Origin: DATGMB01 sp035293845
Lineage (GTDB): Bacteria; Acidobacteriota; Terriglobia; Bryobacterales; Bryobacteraceae
DNA length: 44,348 nucleotides
Assembly (NCBI GenBank): GCA_035293845.1
Contig: DATGMB010000088.1
Location: 1-44,348 of the forward strand
Reading direction: 5' to 3'
Shown here piece by piece: positions 7,785-16,354 of this stretch. The translations under genes were made by a program, and so were the position numbers. Below the pieces are notes generated by a model. It saw nothing but the letters and a program-made list of their open reading frames with translations, was not told the DNA's origin and ran no database searches. Each line of letters begins with the position of its first letter. The stretch's first letter is position 1.

Positions 7785-8702
7785 TTGCTGAAAATCTACA
7801 TTCCCGATGATGCCCCGCCGGTGCTGCGCTCTAGCGCGGTCTGGCCGGAGATCGAGGCGCGCGCGGCGCTTGAATACCACGACACGCTTCCCGGCAGCGA
7901 AGACGGGCTGATCGCGCGCATTCGGGATGCGGAGCTCGTACTGAATATCCGCTCGTCGTCGAAGTTCACGGCGCGGGTCTTCGAGGCCTGCCCGCGGCTG
8001 CGGCTGCTTTCGCTGTGGGGCACGGGGACGGACCACGTCGATCTGGAGGCGGCGGCGCGGCATGGTGTCGCGGTGACGAATACTCCGGGGGTCTCCGCGG
8101 TGTCAATTGCGGAGCACACGCTGGCGCTGGTGCTGGCGGTGGCGCGGCGGATTCCGCAGGTGGACCGGGCCACGCGAGCGGGCGAGTGGGCGCGCGGGCA
8201 ATCGGTGGAGCTGCGGGGCAAGACGTGCGGCATCATCGGGCTGGGAGCGATCGGGCGTGAGTTCGCGCGGCTGGCGGCGGGGATCGGGATGCGCGTCGCG
8301 GCGTGGACCATGCACCCACGGCCGGGGGATGCGATCGTGCCGCTCGAGGAAATCTACCGCACGGCGGACGCGATCAGCCTGCACTTGCGGCTTTCTCCGG
8401 AGACGGCGGGCTTCGTGGGCCGGGCGCAGTTCGCGCTGATGAAGCCGGGCGCGATCCTGATCAACACGGCGCGCGGCGGGATCGTGGATGAGGCCGCGCT
8501 GATCGAGGCGCTTACGACCGGGCGCATCGGCGGGGCCGGGCTCGACGTGTTTGCCACCGAACCGCTGCCCGCGGGGCATCCGCTGACGAAACTCGATAAC
8601 GTCGTGCTGACGCCGCACTGCGCCGGGATTACGCCGGAAGCGATGGAAGCGGGGCTGCGGATGGCGGTGGAAAACATCTGGGCGTTTCTGGACGGGCGAT
8701 AG
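7785..8702 (+). CDS. D-isomer-specific 2-hydroxyacid dehydrogenase
   Basis: This family (SerA, glyoxylate and D-lactate dehydrogenases) reduces 2-oxoacids or oxidises D-2-hydroxyacids with NAD(H). The 305-residue protein has the N- and C-terminal catalytic segments. It also has a Rossmann domain with GLGAIG (residues 152-157) and the full catalytic set: R230 in NTARGGIVDE, E259 in DVFATEP and H278 in LTPHCAG. It lacks the C-terminal ACT/ASB regulatory domains of SerA, so phosphoglycerate specificity cannot be claimed. TTG 7785 has no Shine-Dalgarno but lies where the promoter would start the RNA. It converges on the fecR-like gene with a five-base gap. Confidence 0.9.
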   Translation: MLKIYIPDDAPPVLRSSAVWPEIEARAALEYHDTLPGSEDGLIARIRDAELVLNIRSSSKFTARVFEACPRLRLLSLWGTGTDHVDLEAAARHGVAVTNTPGVSAVSIAEHTLALVLAVARRIPQVDRATRAGEWARGQSVELRGKTCGIIGLGAIGREFARLAAGIGMRVAAWTMHPRPGDAIVPLEEIYRTADAISLHLRLSPETAGFVGRAQFALMKPGAILINTARGGIVDEAALIEALTTGRIGGAGLDVFATEPLPAGHPLTKLDNVVLTPHCAGITPEAMEAGLRMAVENIWAFLDGR

Positions 8703-8707
8703 CCGCG

Positions 8708-9655
8708 CTACCGCGGCCACGAGCGCTCCCAGCCGCGCCACCAGCCGGTGCTTTCGAGGTTCAGCGCGTTCCAGCAGAGGTCGATGGCTTCGGGGTCGCC
8801 GCGCAGCACGCGGGCGCGGGAGGCGGCCGCTGGTAAGGGCACAAGCTGCGCCAGGCAGTCGAACACTGCGCCGCGGTCGCGAGGCGAGGCGCGCGTCAAC
8901 AGGTGCCAGAGCGTGAGGCCATCGCGCGGGCGTGCGGCGGAGAGCACGGCTGCGAGCGCGCCGGTATCGCCGGTCTCGAAACGAGCGAGCGCCTGCTGGA
9001 GCGCGGGCGGAGCGTCTTCGTACACGGGGATGCCCGGCCCGGCGCCCCGGCGGGTAATGCAGCGGGCGCCCGCGGGGATGAAGGATTCGCGGCCGTGGTA
9101 CTCGAACGCCACCCAACCCATCGATACGGTCAGCAGACCGTCGCCCGCGGGATCGACCTCCATCGTGTACTCGCAGCCGAGGTCCACGGCGCGGGCGGAC
9201 GGCGTATCGAGCACGAACCGGCGCGGCGGGGCCCAGATGACGGCGTGCAGGCGGCCGCGATCGAGCGCGACGCGGCGCTGCGCGGCGGCGCGCATTTCGG
9301 AATCGGGGCCCAGTTCGATGCGGCCGAGGGCGTCGTCCTGCAATGCGAGGTGCGCGCCCGGAGCGGTGCGCAGCACCTCGCCGGCACGGAGCGGCATGTC
9401 CTGACGAGCGCTACTGCCGCCGATCAGCGCACGGCCTTCGACGCTCGCCACGCGCCATTCGGTAACCGGCGGCGCAGCGGCGAAATGCGACAGGCCGGCG
9501 GCGGCGATCGCGACGGCCGCCGCCGCGGCCAGCGCGGCATAGGGCTTGCGCCGCGGCCGCGGGGCGCGATGGCGCAAGGGCGCGAGCAGGCTTTCGAGGC
9601 GCTCGATTTCGGGGTCGACGGGACCCGTACGGTCCCACAAATACTGGTCGCTCAC
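8708..9655 (-). CDS. FecR-domain membrane regulatory protein
   Basis: The start is GTG 9655, overlapping the sigma-factor stop as GTGA, with GGAGG upstream; an in-frame ATG at 9688 would overlap more. The 315-residue product begins SDQYLWDRTGPVDPEIERLE. It has a short cytoplasmic segment, one membrane helix (about residues 38-58, Ala-rich) and a periplasmic FecR-like region (ASVEGRALIGG...PLRAGEVLRTAPGAHLALQD). A helical C-terminal third follows. FecR proteins relay envelope signals to ECF sigma factors; coupling to the adjacent sigma gene supports that role here. The C-terminal third (about 210-315) has no assignment. No TonB-dependent receptor is nearby, so this is not a classical iron-citrate system. 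Confidence 0.82.
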   Translation of the reverse strand: MSDQYLWDRTGPVDPEIERLESLLAPLRHRAPRPRRKPYAALAAAAAVAIAAAGLSHFAAAPPVTEWRVASVEGRALIGGSSARQDMPLRAGEVLRTAPGAHLALQDDALGRIELGPDSEMRAAAQRRVALDRGRLHAVIWAPPRRFVLDTPSARAVDLGCEYTMEVDPAGDGLLTVSMGWVAFEYHGRESFIPAGARCITRRGAGPGIPVYEDAPPALQQALARFETGDTGALAAVLSAARPRDGLTLWHLLTRASPRDRGAVFDCLAQLVPLPAAASRARVLRGDPEAIDLCWNALNLESTGWWRGWERSWPR

Positions 9656-10185
9656 AGCAGCCTCCGCAGCATTTTCATTCCCCGGCACAGGTTGACCCGC
9701 ACGGATTCCGGAGTGAGTCCGGTGCGGCGCGCGATCTCGGGCCCGGTCATGCCTTCGACGAGGCGCAGGATCAGAGTCTCGCGGTACGCTTCGGGCAGCG
9801 AGCGGATGCGCTCCAGGATCTCGAAGGCGCGGCCGGCGCCGCCCGCGGCCAGTTGGGCGTTCGCGTGGCGTTCCTCTAGCGGCATCAGGCGGCGCGATTC
9901 GCGGAAATAGTCCGCGGCGCGGTTGCGCGCGATGGCGGCCAGCCAGCCGCGAAAGGCGGCCGCCGTGCGCAGGGCCGGGAGTTGTTTCATGGCGGAAAGG
10001 AAGACGTCCTGAACGAGATCTTCCGCAGCGGTGGGTGTGACGCGCGCCAGCAGGATGCCGTGCACCATGCGGGCATAGCGCGTATACAACTCGCCGAAGG
10101 CCGCACGGTCGCCTTCGGCGGCCGCGCGGATCAGGCCGTCCTCTTCGTCGTGGGCGGCGGTGGCTTCGGCGAACACCAGCATCAT
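9652..10185 (-). CDS. ECF-type RNA polymerase sigma factor
   Basis: The 177-residue protein has region 2 (FGELYTRYARMVHGILLARV, then AEDLVQDVFLSAMKQLPAL) at about residues 29-75. Region 4 (LPEAYRETLILRLVEGMTGPEIARRTGLTPESVRVNLCRGM) spans about 125-170. This is the two-domain ECF layout without regions 1 and 3. ATG 10185 and 10182 are adjacent; the frame stays open upstream but only through GC-rich repeat-like sequence. Overlap with the downstream fecR-like gene indicates an operon. It likely directs a small regulon controlled by the FecR protein; target genes are not recognisable here. Confidence 0.92.
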   Translation of the reverse strand: MMLVFAEATAAHDEEDGLIRAAAEGDRAAFGELYTRYARMVHGILLARVTPTAAEDLVQDVFLSAMKQLPALRTAAAFRGWLAAIARNRAADYFRESRRLMPLEERHANAQLAAGGAGRAFEILERIRSLPEAYRETLILRLVEGMTGPEIARRTGLTPESVRVNLCRGMKMLRRLL

Positions 10186-10207
10186 TCTACGGCTCCGGGC
10201 GGCGGGC

Positions 10208-10219
10208 CGGGCATGCCCG
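10208..10219. repeat. 12-bp palindrome between secreted protein and sigma gene
   Basis: CGGGCATGCCCG is a perfect palindrome in the 38-base spacer. With its flank (gtcccctaca) it resembles common dispersed GC-rich intergenic repeats rather than a specific operator. Confidence 0.5.
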
Positions 10220-10223
10220 TCCC

Positions 10224-10643
10224 CTACAACATCGCCTCGACTTCGGCGGCGGTAAAAGCCTTCATCGAATATCTGGCATGCAGCCGGTCGATGCCTTCCG
10301 GCCCGGCCGTTACCAGTGTGTTGGTGAACTGCGTGGGATTGCGCGCGACGATTTCGATGACCCACTTCCCTTCCCGCGGCCATTGCTGTGTCAGCGCGTA
10401 AGAACCGGCGCCGGCCAGCCGGGTCACCCGCAGCGGGATCGCGCGGCGCTCGCCGTTCACGATACCGACGGCGGTGGCAGTGACCTCGGCGGTTGCCGGG
10501 TCGTGGCACCCGGCGGCTTGAATCACCAGAACCGCGTTGAGCTTGCGCGCTTCGGGATTGCCTTCGGGGTTGCCCAGTTGCAGAAAGAAGCCGCCGGCGA
10601 ACAGCGGAGCGGCCAAAACAGCCAATAGAAACGTCTTTCGCAT
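10224..10643 (-). CDS. Secreted protein of unknown function, first gene of the sigma/FecR operon
   Basis: The 139-residue product starts with a clear signal peptide (MRKTFLLAVLAAPLFAGGFF) after a strong AAGGAGG Shine-Dalgarno eight bases upstream. The mature part is mixed alpha/beta with one Cys-His pair (AAGCHDP) and a beta-rich centre (AIPLRVTRLAGAGSYALTQQ). I recognise no domain. It lies 38 bases upstream of the ECF sigma gene in the same direction, so it may be co-expressed as a periplasmic sensor or effector; this is inference from position only. Confidence 0.75.
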   Translation of the reverse strand: MRKTFLLAVLAAPLFAGGFFLQLGNPEGNPEARKLNAVLVIQAAGCHDPATAEVTATAVGIVNGERRAIPLRVTRLAGAGSYALTQQWPREGKWVIEIVARNPTQFTNTLVTAGPEGIDRLHARYSMKAFTAAEVEAML

Positions 10644-10711
10644 CGAGTGTCCCTCCTTGAGGATTCGATTTGCGGGGGAGACGCGCGGGGACGGGCCAGC
10701 GTTAACCAGCG

Positions 10712-10720
10712 TGCTACGAT
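10712..10720 (+). promoter_or_regulatory. Extended -10 before the GT-C glycosyltransferase gene
   Basis: TGCTACGAT combines TGn with a -10 hexamer (TACGAT) ending nine bases before ATG 10730, implying a leader of only about two bases. The 10644-10729 spacer is otherwise plain. Confidence 0.45.
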
Positions 10721-10729
10721 TGCGTTTTC

Positions 10730-12439
10730 ATGGTTTCCGCCCGCCTGAGAGCCCCGCTGATTGCGGTCGCCCTGATCGCGATTTTCACGGCGCAGAGCTT
10801 CTTCGCTAGCCTGCAGAAGAGCCCGACCAGCGACGAACCGGCGCACATCGCGGCCGGGCTTTCCTATCTCGAGACGGGGATTTTTCACATCAACATTCAG
10901 CATCCGCCGCTGATCAAAGAGCTGAGCGCGGCGGCGCTGGTGGCGGCGGGAGTGCATTATCCGCGGACCGCCGAGGCGATGGACGTGGTGAAAGCGCCGC
11001 CCAACAATTCGGGACGGGAATGGCAGGTGGGGGACGGGATCATCGCGAGCGGCGGGGCGGACCGTGTGATGTTCTGGGCGCGGCTGCCGATGATCCTGGT
11101 GGCGGCGCTGCTAGGTGTGGCGTTATTCCTGTTCGGCCGGAAGGTGGCGGGCGAGGCGGCCGCGCTCGGCGCGGTGTTTCTGTATGCGTTCGATCCCAAT
11201 GCGCTGGGGCATTCGTATCTGGTGACCACCGATATCGGCATTGCGGCTTTTTCCCTGCTCTTTTTGCTTGCGCTGTGGACGTATCTGGAGCAGCCGACGC
11301 GCGCGCGGCTGATCCGGTGCGGCGTGGCGATGGGTCTAATGCTCAGCGCCAAATATTCCGCGATCTTCCTGGTTCCTGTGGCCGCCGTTCTGTTGCTCGC
11401 GGCGGCGGTGCGTCGCGAGCCGGCGGCGATGGCTGCAGCCGCGCCGGCACGCGCGCGGAAAGGGCGCACGCAGCCTGCACCGGCGCCGCGGCGCCAATGG
11501 ACGGTCGATCGGGCGGCGCTGCGGCGCTTCGCCGGAGCGTTCGCCGGCATGGGCGCAATTGCCTGGCTGGTGGCGTGGGCACTGTTTTTCTTTCACGGCG
11601 GTCCGTGGATCTATCTGGACGGCGTCGAGAGGGTGAATGCGGATCACAATCCGAATTTCGTGGCGTACCTCGCCGGCGATTTGCAGCCGCGCTTCACGTG
11701 GTACTTCGCGTGGTGTTATCTGCTGAAGGAGCCGCTGGCGGCGATTCTACTGGCAGCCGGCGGGGCATGGCTGCTGGTCCGGAGCCGGAGCATCCCGGGG
11801 CTCGGCAAGCTGTTCGTGGTGCTGCCGCCGGCGGCGATCTTCGCGGCCTGCACCTGGCGCGCCGATGACCTGGGCATCCGCTACCTGATGCCGGCCCTGC
11901 CGTTTGCGTGGCTGCCCGGCGGCATGGCGCTCGCGGCACTCGCCCGATCCGCACGGCGCGCCGGACGCGCGGCGGCGGTCGCGCTGTGCGTGTGGCTGGT
12001 GGTTGCAGCCGCCGGAATTTACCCCGATCATCTTTCCTATTTCAATGAATCGGCCTGCCTGCTGGACGACCCCGCGCAACTCGGCTGGGATGGAGGCAGC
12101 CGCTGCGGCGCGGCCTGGCTGGGCGATTCCAACGTGGATTGGGGACAGGGGCTGAAGCAATTGAAGGCGTGGCTGGACCGGCATGCCGCCCGTCGCCCGA
12201 TCTACCTGGCCTGCTTTGTGTGCGTGCCGCCGGAAACCTACGGCATTCATGCCACCATACCCGATCTGTCGCAGCCGCCGCGGCCGGGAGTGTACGTCAT
12301 CAGCAGCCATTTCGAAGGGTCCGTGCCGGCGCTGGGCCGCAAGATGCAGACGCCCTTGGGATACTGGCTGCCGCGCGTGCGGCCGACGGCGATCGTAGGC
12401 CATGCCTATTACATCTACGATTTCGGAGGAGCGCAGTGA
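10730..12439 (+). CDS. GT-C/GT39-like polytopic glycosyltransferase
   Basis: The 569-residue protein has a membrane helix at about residues 9-26, then the acidic motif SDEPAH (D35, E36) in the first periplasmic loop. HPPLIKELSA follows. This is the arrangement of PMT/ArnT-type enzymes that use polyprenyl-phosphate sugars. About ten more hydrophobic segments follow, with a soluble stretch rich in Ala/Arg/Pro at about 225-262 and a periplasmic C-terminal part (WLGDSNVDWGQGLKQL). It probably transfers sugars to lipid or protein in the periplasm; donor and acceptor are unknown. Its TGA overlaps the next gene's GTG. Confidence 0.85.
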   Translation: MVSARLRAPLIAVALIAIFTAQSFFASLQKSPTSDEPAHIAAGLSYLETGIFHINIQHPPLIKELSAAALVAAGVHYPRTAEAMDVVKAPPNNSGREWQVGDGIIASGGADRVMFWARLPMILVAALLGVALFLFGRKVAGEAAALGAVFLYAFDPNALGHSYLVTTDIGIAAFSLLFLLALWTYLEQPTRARLIRCGVAMGLMLSAKYSAIFLVPVAAVLLLAAAVRREPAAMAAAAPARARKGRTQPAPAPRRQWTVDRAALRRFAGAFAGMGAIAWLVAWALFFFHGGPWIYLDGVERVNADHNPNFVAYLAGDLQPRFTWYFAWCYLLKEPLAAILLAAGGAWLLVRSRSIPGLGKLFVVLPPAAIFAACTWRADDLGIRYLMPALPFAWLPGGMALAALARSARRAGRAAAVALCVWLVVAAAGIYPDHLSYFNESACLLDDPAQLGWDGGSRCGAAWLGDSNVDWGQGLKQLKAWLDRHAARRPIYLACFVCVPPETYGIHATIPDLSQPPRPGVYVISSHFEGSVPALGRKMQTPLGYWLPRVRPTAIVGHAYYIYDFGGAQ

Positions 12440-14526
12440 GGCGCGGGGAGGCGCCGGTCAGGGCGCAGAAACGCGAGGTTGCGCCAGCTACATCGCCATC
12501 CCCGCCTGGCGTCCGCTCGCTCGCGGACTGGCGGTGGCTGGCAGGGCTGCTGGCGATCGCGCTTGCGGCCTACGCCAACTCGATCCACCTCGGCATCGCA
12601 CTCGACGGGCACGCGATGATTGCGGACCAGCGCACGCACGCGGCTACGCTGGAAAACCTCCAGCTGATTTTCACGAAGGGCTATTGGTGGCCGGGGGCGC
12701 GCGACCGCCTGTACCGGCCGCTGGTGCAGCTCTCGTTTCTCGTTCAGCATGCCATTTCCGGCAGCGGAACGAATCCGGCGGGCGATCACGCGCTGAACCT
12801 CCTGCTGCATGCCCTGAATGTCTGGCTGGTATTTGCTCTGGCGCGGCGCCTCTTCCACCGGGCGCAGCCGGCGTTCTTCGCGGCGGCGCTGTGGGCGGCG
12901 CACCCCATCGGCGTCGATTCGGTCACGAACCTGGCCGGCCGCGCGGACCTGCTCGCCACGCTGGGCGTGCTGAGCGGGCTCGTGGTGTATGCGCGGGTCT
13001 GCGAGGCCCAGGCACGGCCGTGGGCCAGTTACCTCGGGCTGTTCGCGGCCGGTGCGCTGGCGGTGTTTTCGAAAGAGAGCGGCGCGGTGCTGCCGGGCCT
13101 GATGCTGCTGTGGGATCTGACCCGCGGATTCGGCGGCCGGGCGGGCATTGCGCGGCGCCTGCCGGCATATGGCGCGGCGGCGGGGGCGCTGCTGGTCTAT
13201 TGGGTGATGCGCGAGCGCGCGCTCGATTTCGCCGCGGCTCCGTTTCTGGCGCTGCTCGACAATCCCCTGCATGGCGCCGGGTTTTGGGCGGCGCGCTGGA
13301 CGGCCGTGAAAGTCATCGGGATGGATCTGGCGCTGCTGGCGTGGCCCGTGAACCTGAGCTGCGACCGCTCCTTCGATCAGATCGCGATCTCGGGTCCCGC
13401 GGACGCGGGCGCGTGGGCGGCGCTGTTTGCGGTGGCCGGTATCCTCGTTGTCGTGGTGGCGCGCCGGCGCCACGACCCGCTGCCGTTCTGGGCGGCGGGA
13501 TTCTTCGGCGTGGCGCTGCTGCCGGTTTCGAACCTCGTGGTGCAGATCGGCGCAACGATGGCCGAGCGGTTCCTCTACCTGCCTTCGATCGGATTCGCGG
13601 TGACCGCGGCGGCGCTGGTTTACCGGTGGGCCCGGCCGCAGTACGCCGCCGCCATCCTCGGCACGGTGGTGGCGCTGTACGCCGCGCGGACCATCGCCCG
13701 CAATCCGGATTGGGACAACGATCTGACCCTGACCGCCCATGACCTGAAGTCCGCGCCGGAGAGCTTCCGGCTGCGGGAAATGCACGGCGAGTTTCTCTTC
13801 ACGACCGACCCCGGCGCGGCGGAGGCGGCCATTGCGGATGAGGAGATCGCCTGGAGGCTGCGCCAGCGCATGCCGCTCTTCGCCTCGTATCCGCAGGTTC
13901 CCGCGGGCCTCGGCCGGCTGTACGGCGCGATGGCGGACCGCGTGGGGGCGTCGACGCCGGAGGGGATGGCGTGGCAGGCCAAGGCGCTCGACGTGCTGCG
14001 GCGCGGGACGGAGATCGCGAGCGCCACGCAGCAGGCATTCGACGCCGCGCAGGCGCAGGCAGGCAGGGGGCCCGGCGCGCTGCTGCCGCAGCAGGTCGCG
14101 TGGGACTTTCTTGCCCTGCGCTGCCACGCGATGGGGCGGCACGCGGAGGCGATCGAGGCATGGCGGCAGGCCCGCGCCATCGAACCCGCGAACGTCCGCT
14201 ATTACGCCGGCCTTACGGATTCCTATGCACAGATGGGCAACGCGGCGATGGCGGCCACGATGGCGCTCGAGCAGGGGCTGGTGTTCGGCTTCACCCCGCA
14301 GGTAACCGAGGAGATCGCGCGGCGCTACGAGGCGGTACCGGACGGCGCGTGCGCGGTGACGCGGCAGGGCGGCGTGGCGGTGCTGAATTCCGGCTGCGCT
14401 CGCGTGCCGCGCGATCTCTGCGTGGCGATGGACGACCTGAGCGGCATGTACGAAGCGGCGCGGGATGGTGCCCGAGCCCGCGACTTTCGCTCGCGCGCCA
14501 GGCAGGCGGGCTGCGGCGCGCGGTAG
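12436..14526 (+). CDS. GT-C-like membrane glycosyltransferase with TPR-like C terminus
   Basis: The start is GTG 12436, overlapping the preceding stop (GTGA), with GGAGGA five bases upstream; the open frame extends much further back but is a shadow of the previous gene. The 696-residue product has one helix near residue 33, a loop with DRLYRPLVQLSFLVQHAI, and HPIGVDSVTNLAGRADLLAT, resembling TMTC-type O-mannosyltransferases. About ten membrane segments run to about residue 420. The remainder is soluble and helical, with at least one TPR-like unit (HAEAIEAWRQARAIEP, then YYAGLTDSYAQMGN). With the coupled upstream gene it suggests a two-enzyme glycosylation unit. Confidence 0.8.
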   Translation: MRRGEAPVRAQKREVAPATSPSPPGVRSLADWRWLAGLLAIALAAYANSIHLGIALDGHAMIADQRTHAATLENLQLIFTKGYWWPGARDRLYRPLVQLSFLVQHAISGSGTNPAGDHALNLLLHALNVWLVFALARRLFHRAQPAFFAAALWAAHPIGVDSVTNLAGRADLLATLGVLSGLVVYARVCEAQARPWASYLGLFAAGALAVFSKESGAVLPGLMLLWDLTRGFGGRAGIARRLPAYGAAAGALLVYWVMRERALDFAAAPFLALLDNPLHGAGFWAARWTAVKVIGMDLALLAWPVNLSCDRSFDQIAISGPADAGAWAALFAVAGILVVVVARRRHDPLPFWAAGFFGVALLPVSNLVVQIGATMAERFLYLPSIGFAVTAAALVYRWARPQYAAAILGTVVALYAARTIARNPDWDNDLTLTAHDLKSAPESFRLREMHGEFLFTTDPGAAEAAIADEEIAWRLRQRMPLFASYPQVPAGLGRLYGAMADRVGASTPEGMAWQAKALDVLRRGTEIASATQQAFDAAQAQAGRGPGALLPQQVAWDFLALRCHAMGRHAEAIEAWRQARAIEPANVRYYAGLTDSYAQMGNAAMAATMALEQGLVFGFTPQVTEEIARRYEAVPDGACAVTRQGGVAVLNSGCARVPRDLCVAMDDLSGMYEAARDGARARDFRSRARQAGCGAR

Positions 14527-14534
14527 AGCGGACC

Positions 14535-15350
14535 CTACATCCGCGCCAGGTGGATGCTGCCGTTCGAGGTGCTGAGATCGAGCAGCGGGCCGCCGTTGCC
14601 AAGGATGCCGTCGATGCGGTTGCGGCTGATTTCGCCTTGCATGCGGACGTCGAAATCGCTGGTGACGTGGGCGTTTGACGTGCGGGCGGAGACGCGAGCA
14701 TCGATTCCTTCGGGCGCCCGCACGGTGATGCCGCCGTTCGAGGTGTGGGCGCGGACGCTATCGCGGATGCGCTGCGGGAGGCGCAGCTCGATGCCGCCGT
14801 TCGAGGTCTCGACGCGGATCGGGCCGTCGGCGCGCTCCAGCTCCGCGGTGATGCTTCCGTTGGAGGTTTCGGCGTCGAGAGCTCCGCTCAGACCGGCGGC
14901 GCGGATGCCGCCGTTCGAGGTGCGCAGATGGGCCGGCCCGGCGGCGCCGGAGACCCGGATGGCGCCGTTCGAGGTGCGGGCAAGTTCGATAACAGCGGTG
15001 CGCGGGATTTTGATCAGCAGGCGCGCGCCGGTGTTGCCGTGGCGCTCGGCGGGGCGGCTGACCCGCACCGAGGCCGCATCCGGCGAATGATCGACGGCGA
15101 CGTCGATGTGGTCGGCGATGTCCTGCGTCGGGCCGTACTTGGTCCCGCTGATATCGATCAGGTTCTGGTCCCAGCCGGAGACTTCGATGCTGCCATTGAA
15201 GGTTTCGACGGACACTTTGCCATTCGAATTCAGCGGATAGCTGTAGTGAAAATCGCGGTCGTAGCGCGCGGTGGCGGCGAAATCCTCGATATCGCAGGCG
15301 GCGAGGGCGAGCAGGCCGGCGGCGGCCGGAACAAGGAGCAGGCTTCGCAT
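14535..15350 (-). CDS. DUF4097-like beta-helical lipoprotein with TSNG repeats
   Basis: From ATG 15350 the 271-residue product has a lipoprotein signal ending LLALAAC, so it is likely lipid-anchored (an ATG at 15374 would bury this signal). The mature part repeats a short unit containing (R/E/H)TSNG(A/G/S)I about every 18-21 residues, at least seven times. This is the rung pattern of DUF4097-type right-handed beta folds. The repeats are visible in DNA as gccgttcgaggt on the plus strand at about 14556, 14730, 14793, 14910 and 14964. Function is unknown; such proteins are often envelope-associated. It converges on the GT-C pair and diverges from motA. Confidence 0.85.
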   Translation of the reverse strand: MRSLLLVPAAAGLLALAACDIEDFAATARYDRDFHYSYPLNSNGKVSVETFNGSIEVSGWDQNLIDISGTKYGPTQDIADHIDVAVDHSPDAASVRVSRPAERHGNTGARLLIKIPRTAVIELARTSNGAIRVSGAAGPAHLRTSNGGIRAAGLSGALDAETSNGSITAELERADGPIRVETSNGGIELRLPQRIRDSVRAHTSNGGITVRAPEGIDARVSARTSNAHVTSDFDVRMQGEISRNRIDGILGNGGPLLDLSTSNGSIHLARM

Positions 15351-15451
15351 ATGAGGCGATACGCACGCGTCCATCGATTTGTTCCCGGCGTCCGCTCAAG
15401 ATCTCCGGCCGCCCGCCGATAAGTCGAAGGAACCGACAATTTGCGCCCTTT

Positions 15452-16354
15452 ATGCTTGCCCTGATTGGCATTCTCCTGGTGTTCGCTGCCGTAATCGGAG
15501 GGTTCCTGGTGGAGCGCGGGAATCCCTATGTGCTGATGCAGCCGGCCGAGGTGTTGATCATCGGTGGGTCAGCGCTGGGAATTGTTCTGGTCTCGAACCC
15601 ACCTTCGGTGATCCGCCGGATGGCCTTGGGAGTGGTGCGGGCGTTCCGTCCGCCGCCGTGCAATACGCAATCGTTCGTGCGCCACCTGCGCATGCTATAC
15701 GAGCTATTCGTCTACTCACAGCGCGCAGGCGGGGTGATGCAGCTCGAGAACGATATCGAAGACCCGGAGCGCAGCCGGATTTTTTCGAACTATCCGGAGT
15801 TCCTGCGGGACCGGGTGACGCGCGACCTGGTCTGCGACTCGCTGCGGATGCTGGTGATCGGGGTGACGACGCCGCAGGAGCTCGACCGGCTGATGGATAT
15901 CGATATCGAAGTGCAGCGGCGGTGCGGCCACGAGCCGGTCAACGCGCTGAGCTCGGTGGCCGAGGCGCTGCCGGGGCTCGGCATTGTAGCCGCGGTGCTC
16001 GGGGTGGTGATCACGATGGGAGCGTTGGGCAGCGCGCCGGCGACGATCGGGGAGAAGGTGGCGGCGGCGCTGGTGGGGACGTTTCTCGGCATTGTTCTGT
16101 GCTACGGGGTGGTCGGGCCGCTGGCGGCGCGACTGGAAGGCGTTGGGGAAATGCAGGCGCTGTTCCAGCATGTGCTGCGAATCGCGATGGTGGCATTTGC
16201 GCGCGGGGCTTCGCCGATCCTGGCGATCGAGTATGCACGGCGCTCGATTCCGCCGGAGCTGCGGCCGACGTTTCTCGACCTGGAGCGGGCGATCAAGCGC
16301 GACGCAGTGATTCCGGCGCCGCCGAAGCCGGTGGAGGCGAGCGGTGCCGCCTGA
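15452..16354 (+). CDS. motA: Flagellar motor stator protein MotA
   Basis: MotA is the four-helix subunit of the ion-driven stator. The 300-residue protein has helix pairs at about residues 2-20 and 34-48, then 173-191 and 202-224. A large cytoplasmic loop lies between them (MQLENDIEDPERSRIFSNYP). The post-loop motif PGLGIVAAVLGVVITMGAL carries the conserved Pro. A second conserved region reads EKVAAALVGTFLGIVLCYG. Overlap with motB confirms the pair. No flagellar structural or chemotaxis genes appear in the window, so it is an orphan stator locus; gliding or non-flagellar ExbB-like use cannot be excluded but the sequence is MotA-like. Confidence 0.93.
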   Translation: MLALIGILLVFAAVIGGFLVERGNPYVLMQPAEVLIIGGSALGIVLVSNPPSVIRRMALGVVRAFRPPPCNTQSFVRHLRMLYELFVYSQRAGGVMQLENDIEDPERSRIFSNYPEFLRDRVTRDLVCDSLRMLVIGVTTPQELDRLMDIDIEVQRRCGHEPVNALSSVAEALPGLGIVAAVLGVVITMGALGSAPATIGEKVAAALVGTFLGIVLCYGVVGPLAARLEGVGEMQALFQHVLRIAMVAFARGASPILAIEYARRSIPPELRPTFLDLERAIKRDAVIPAPPKPVEASGAA

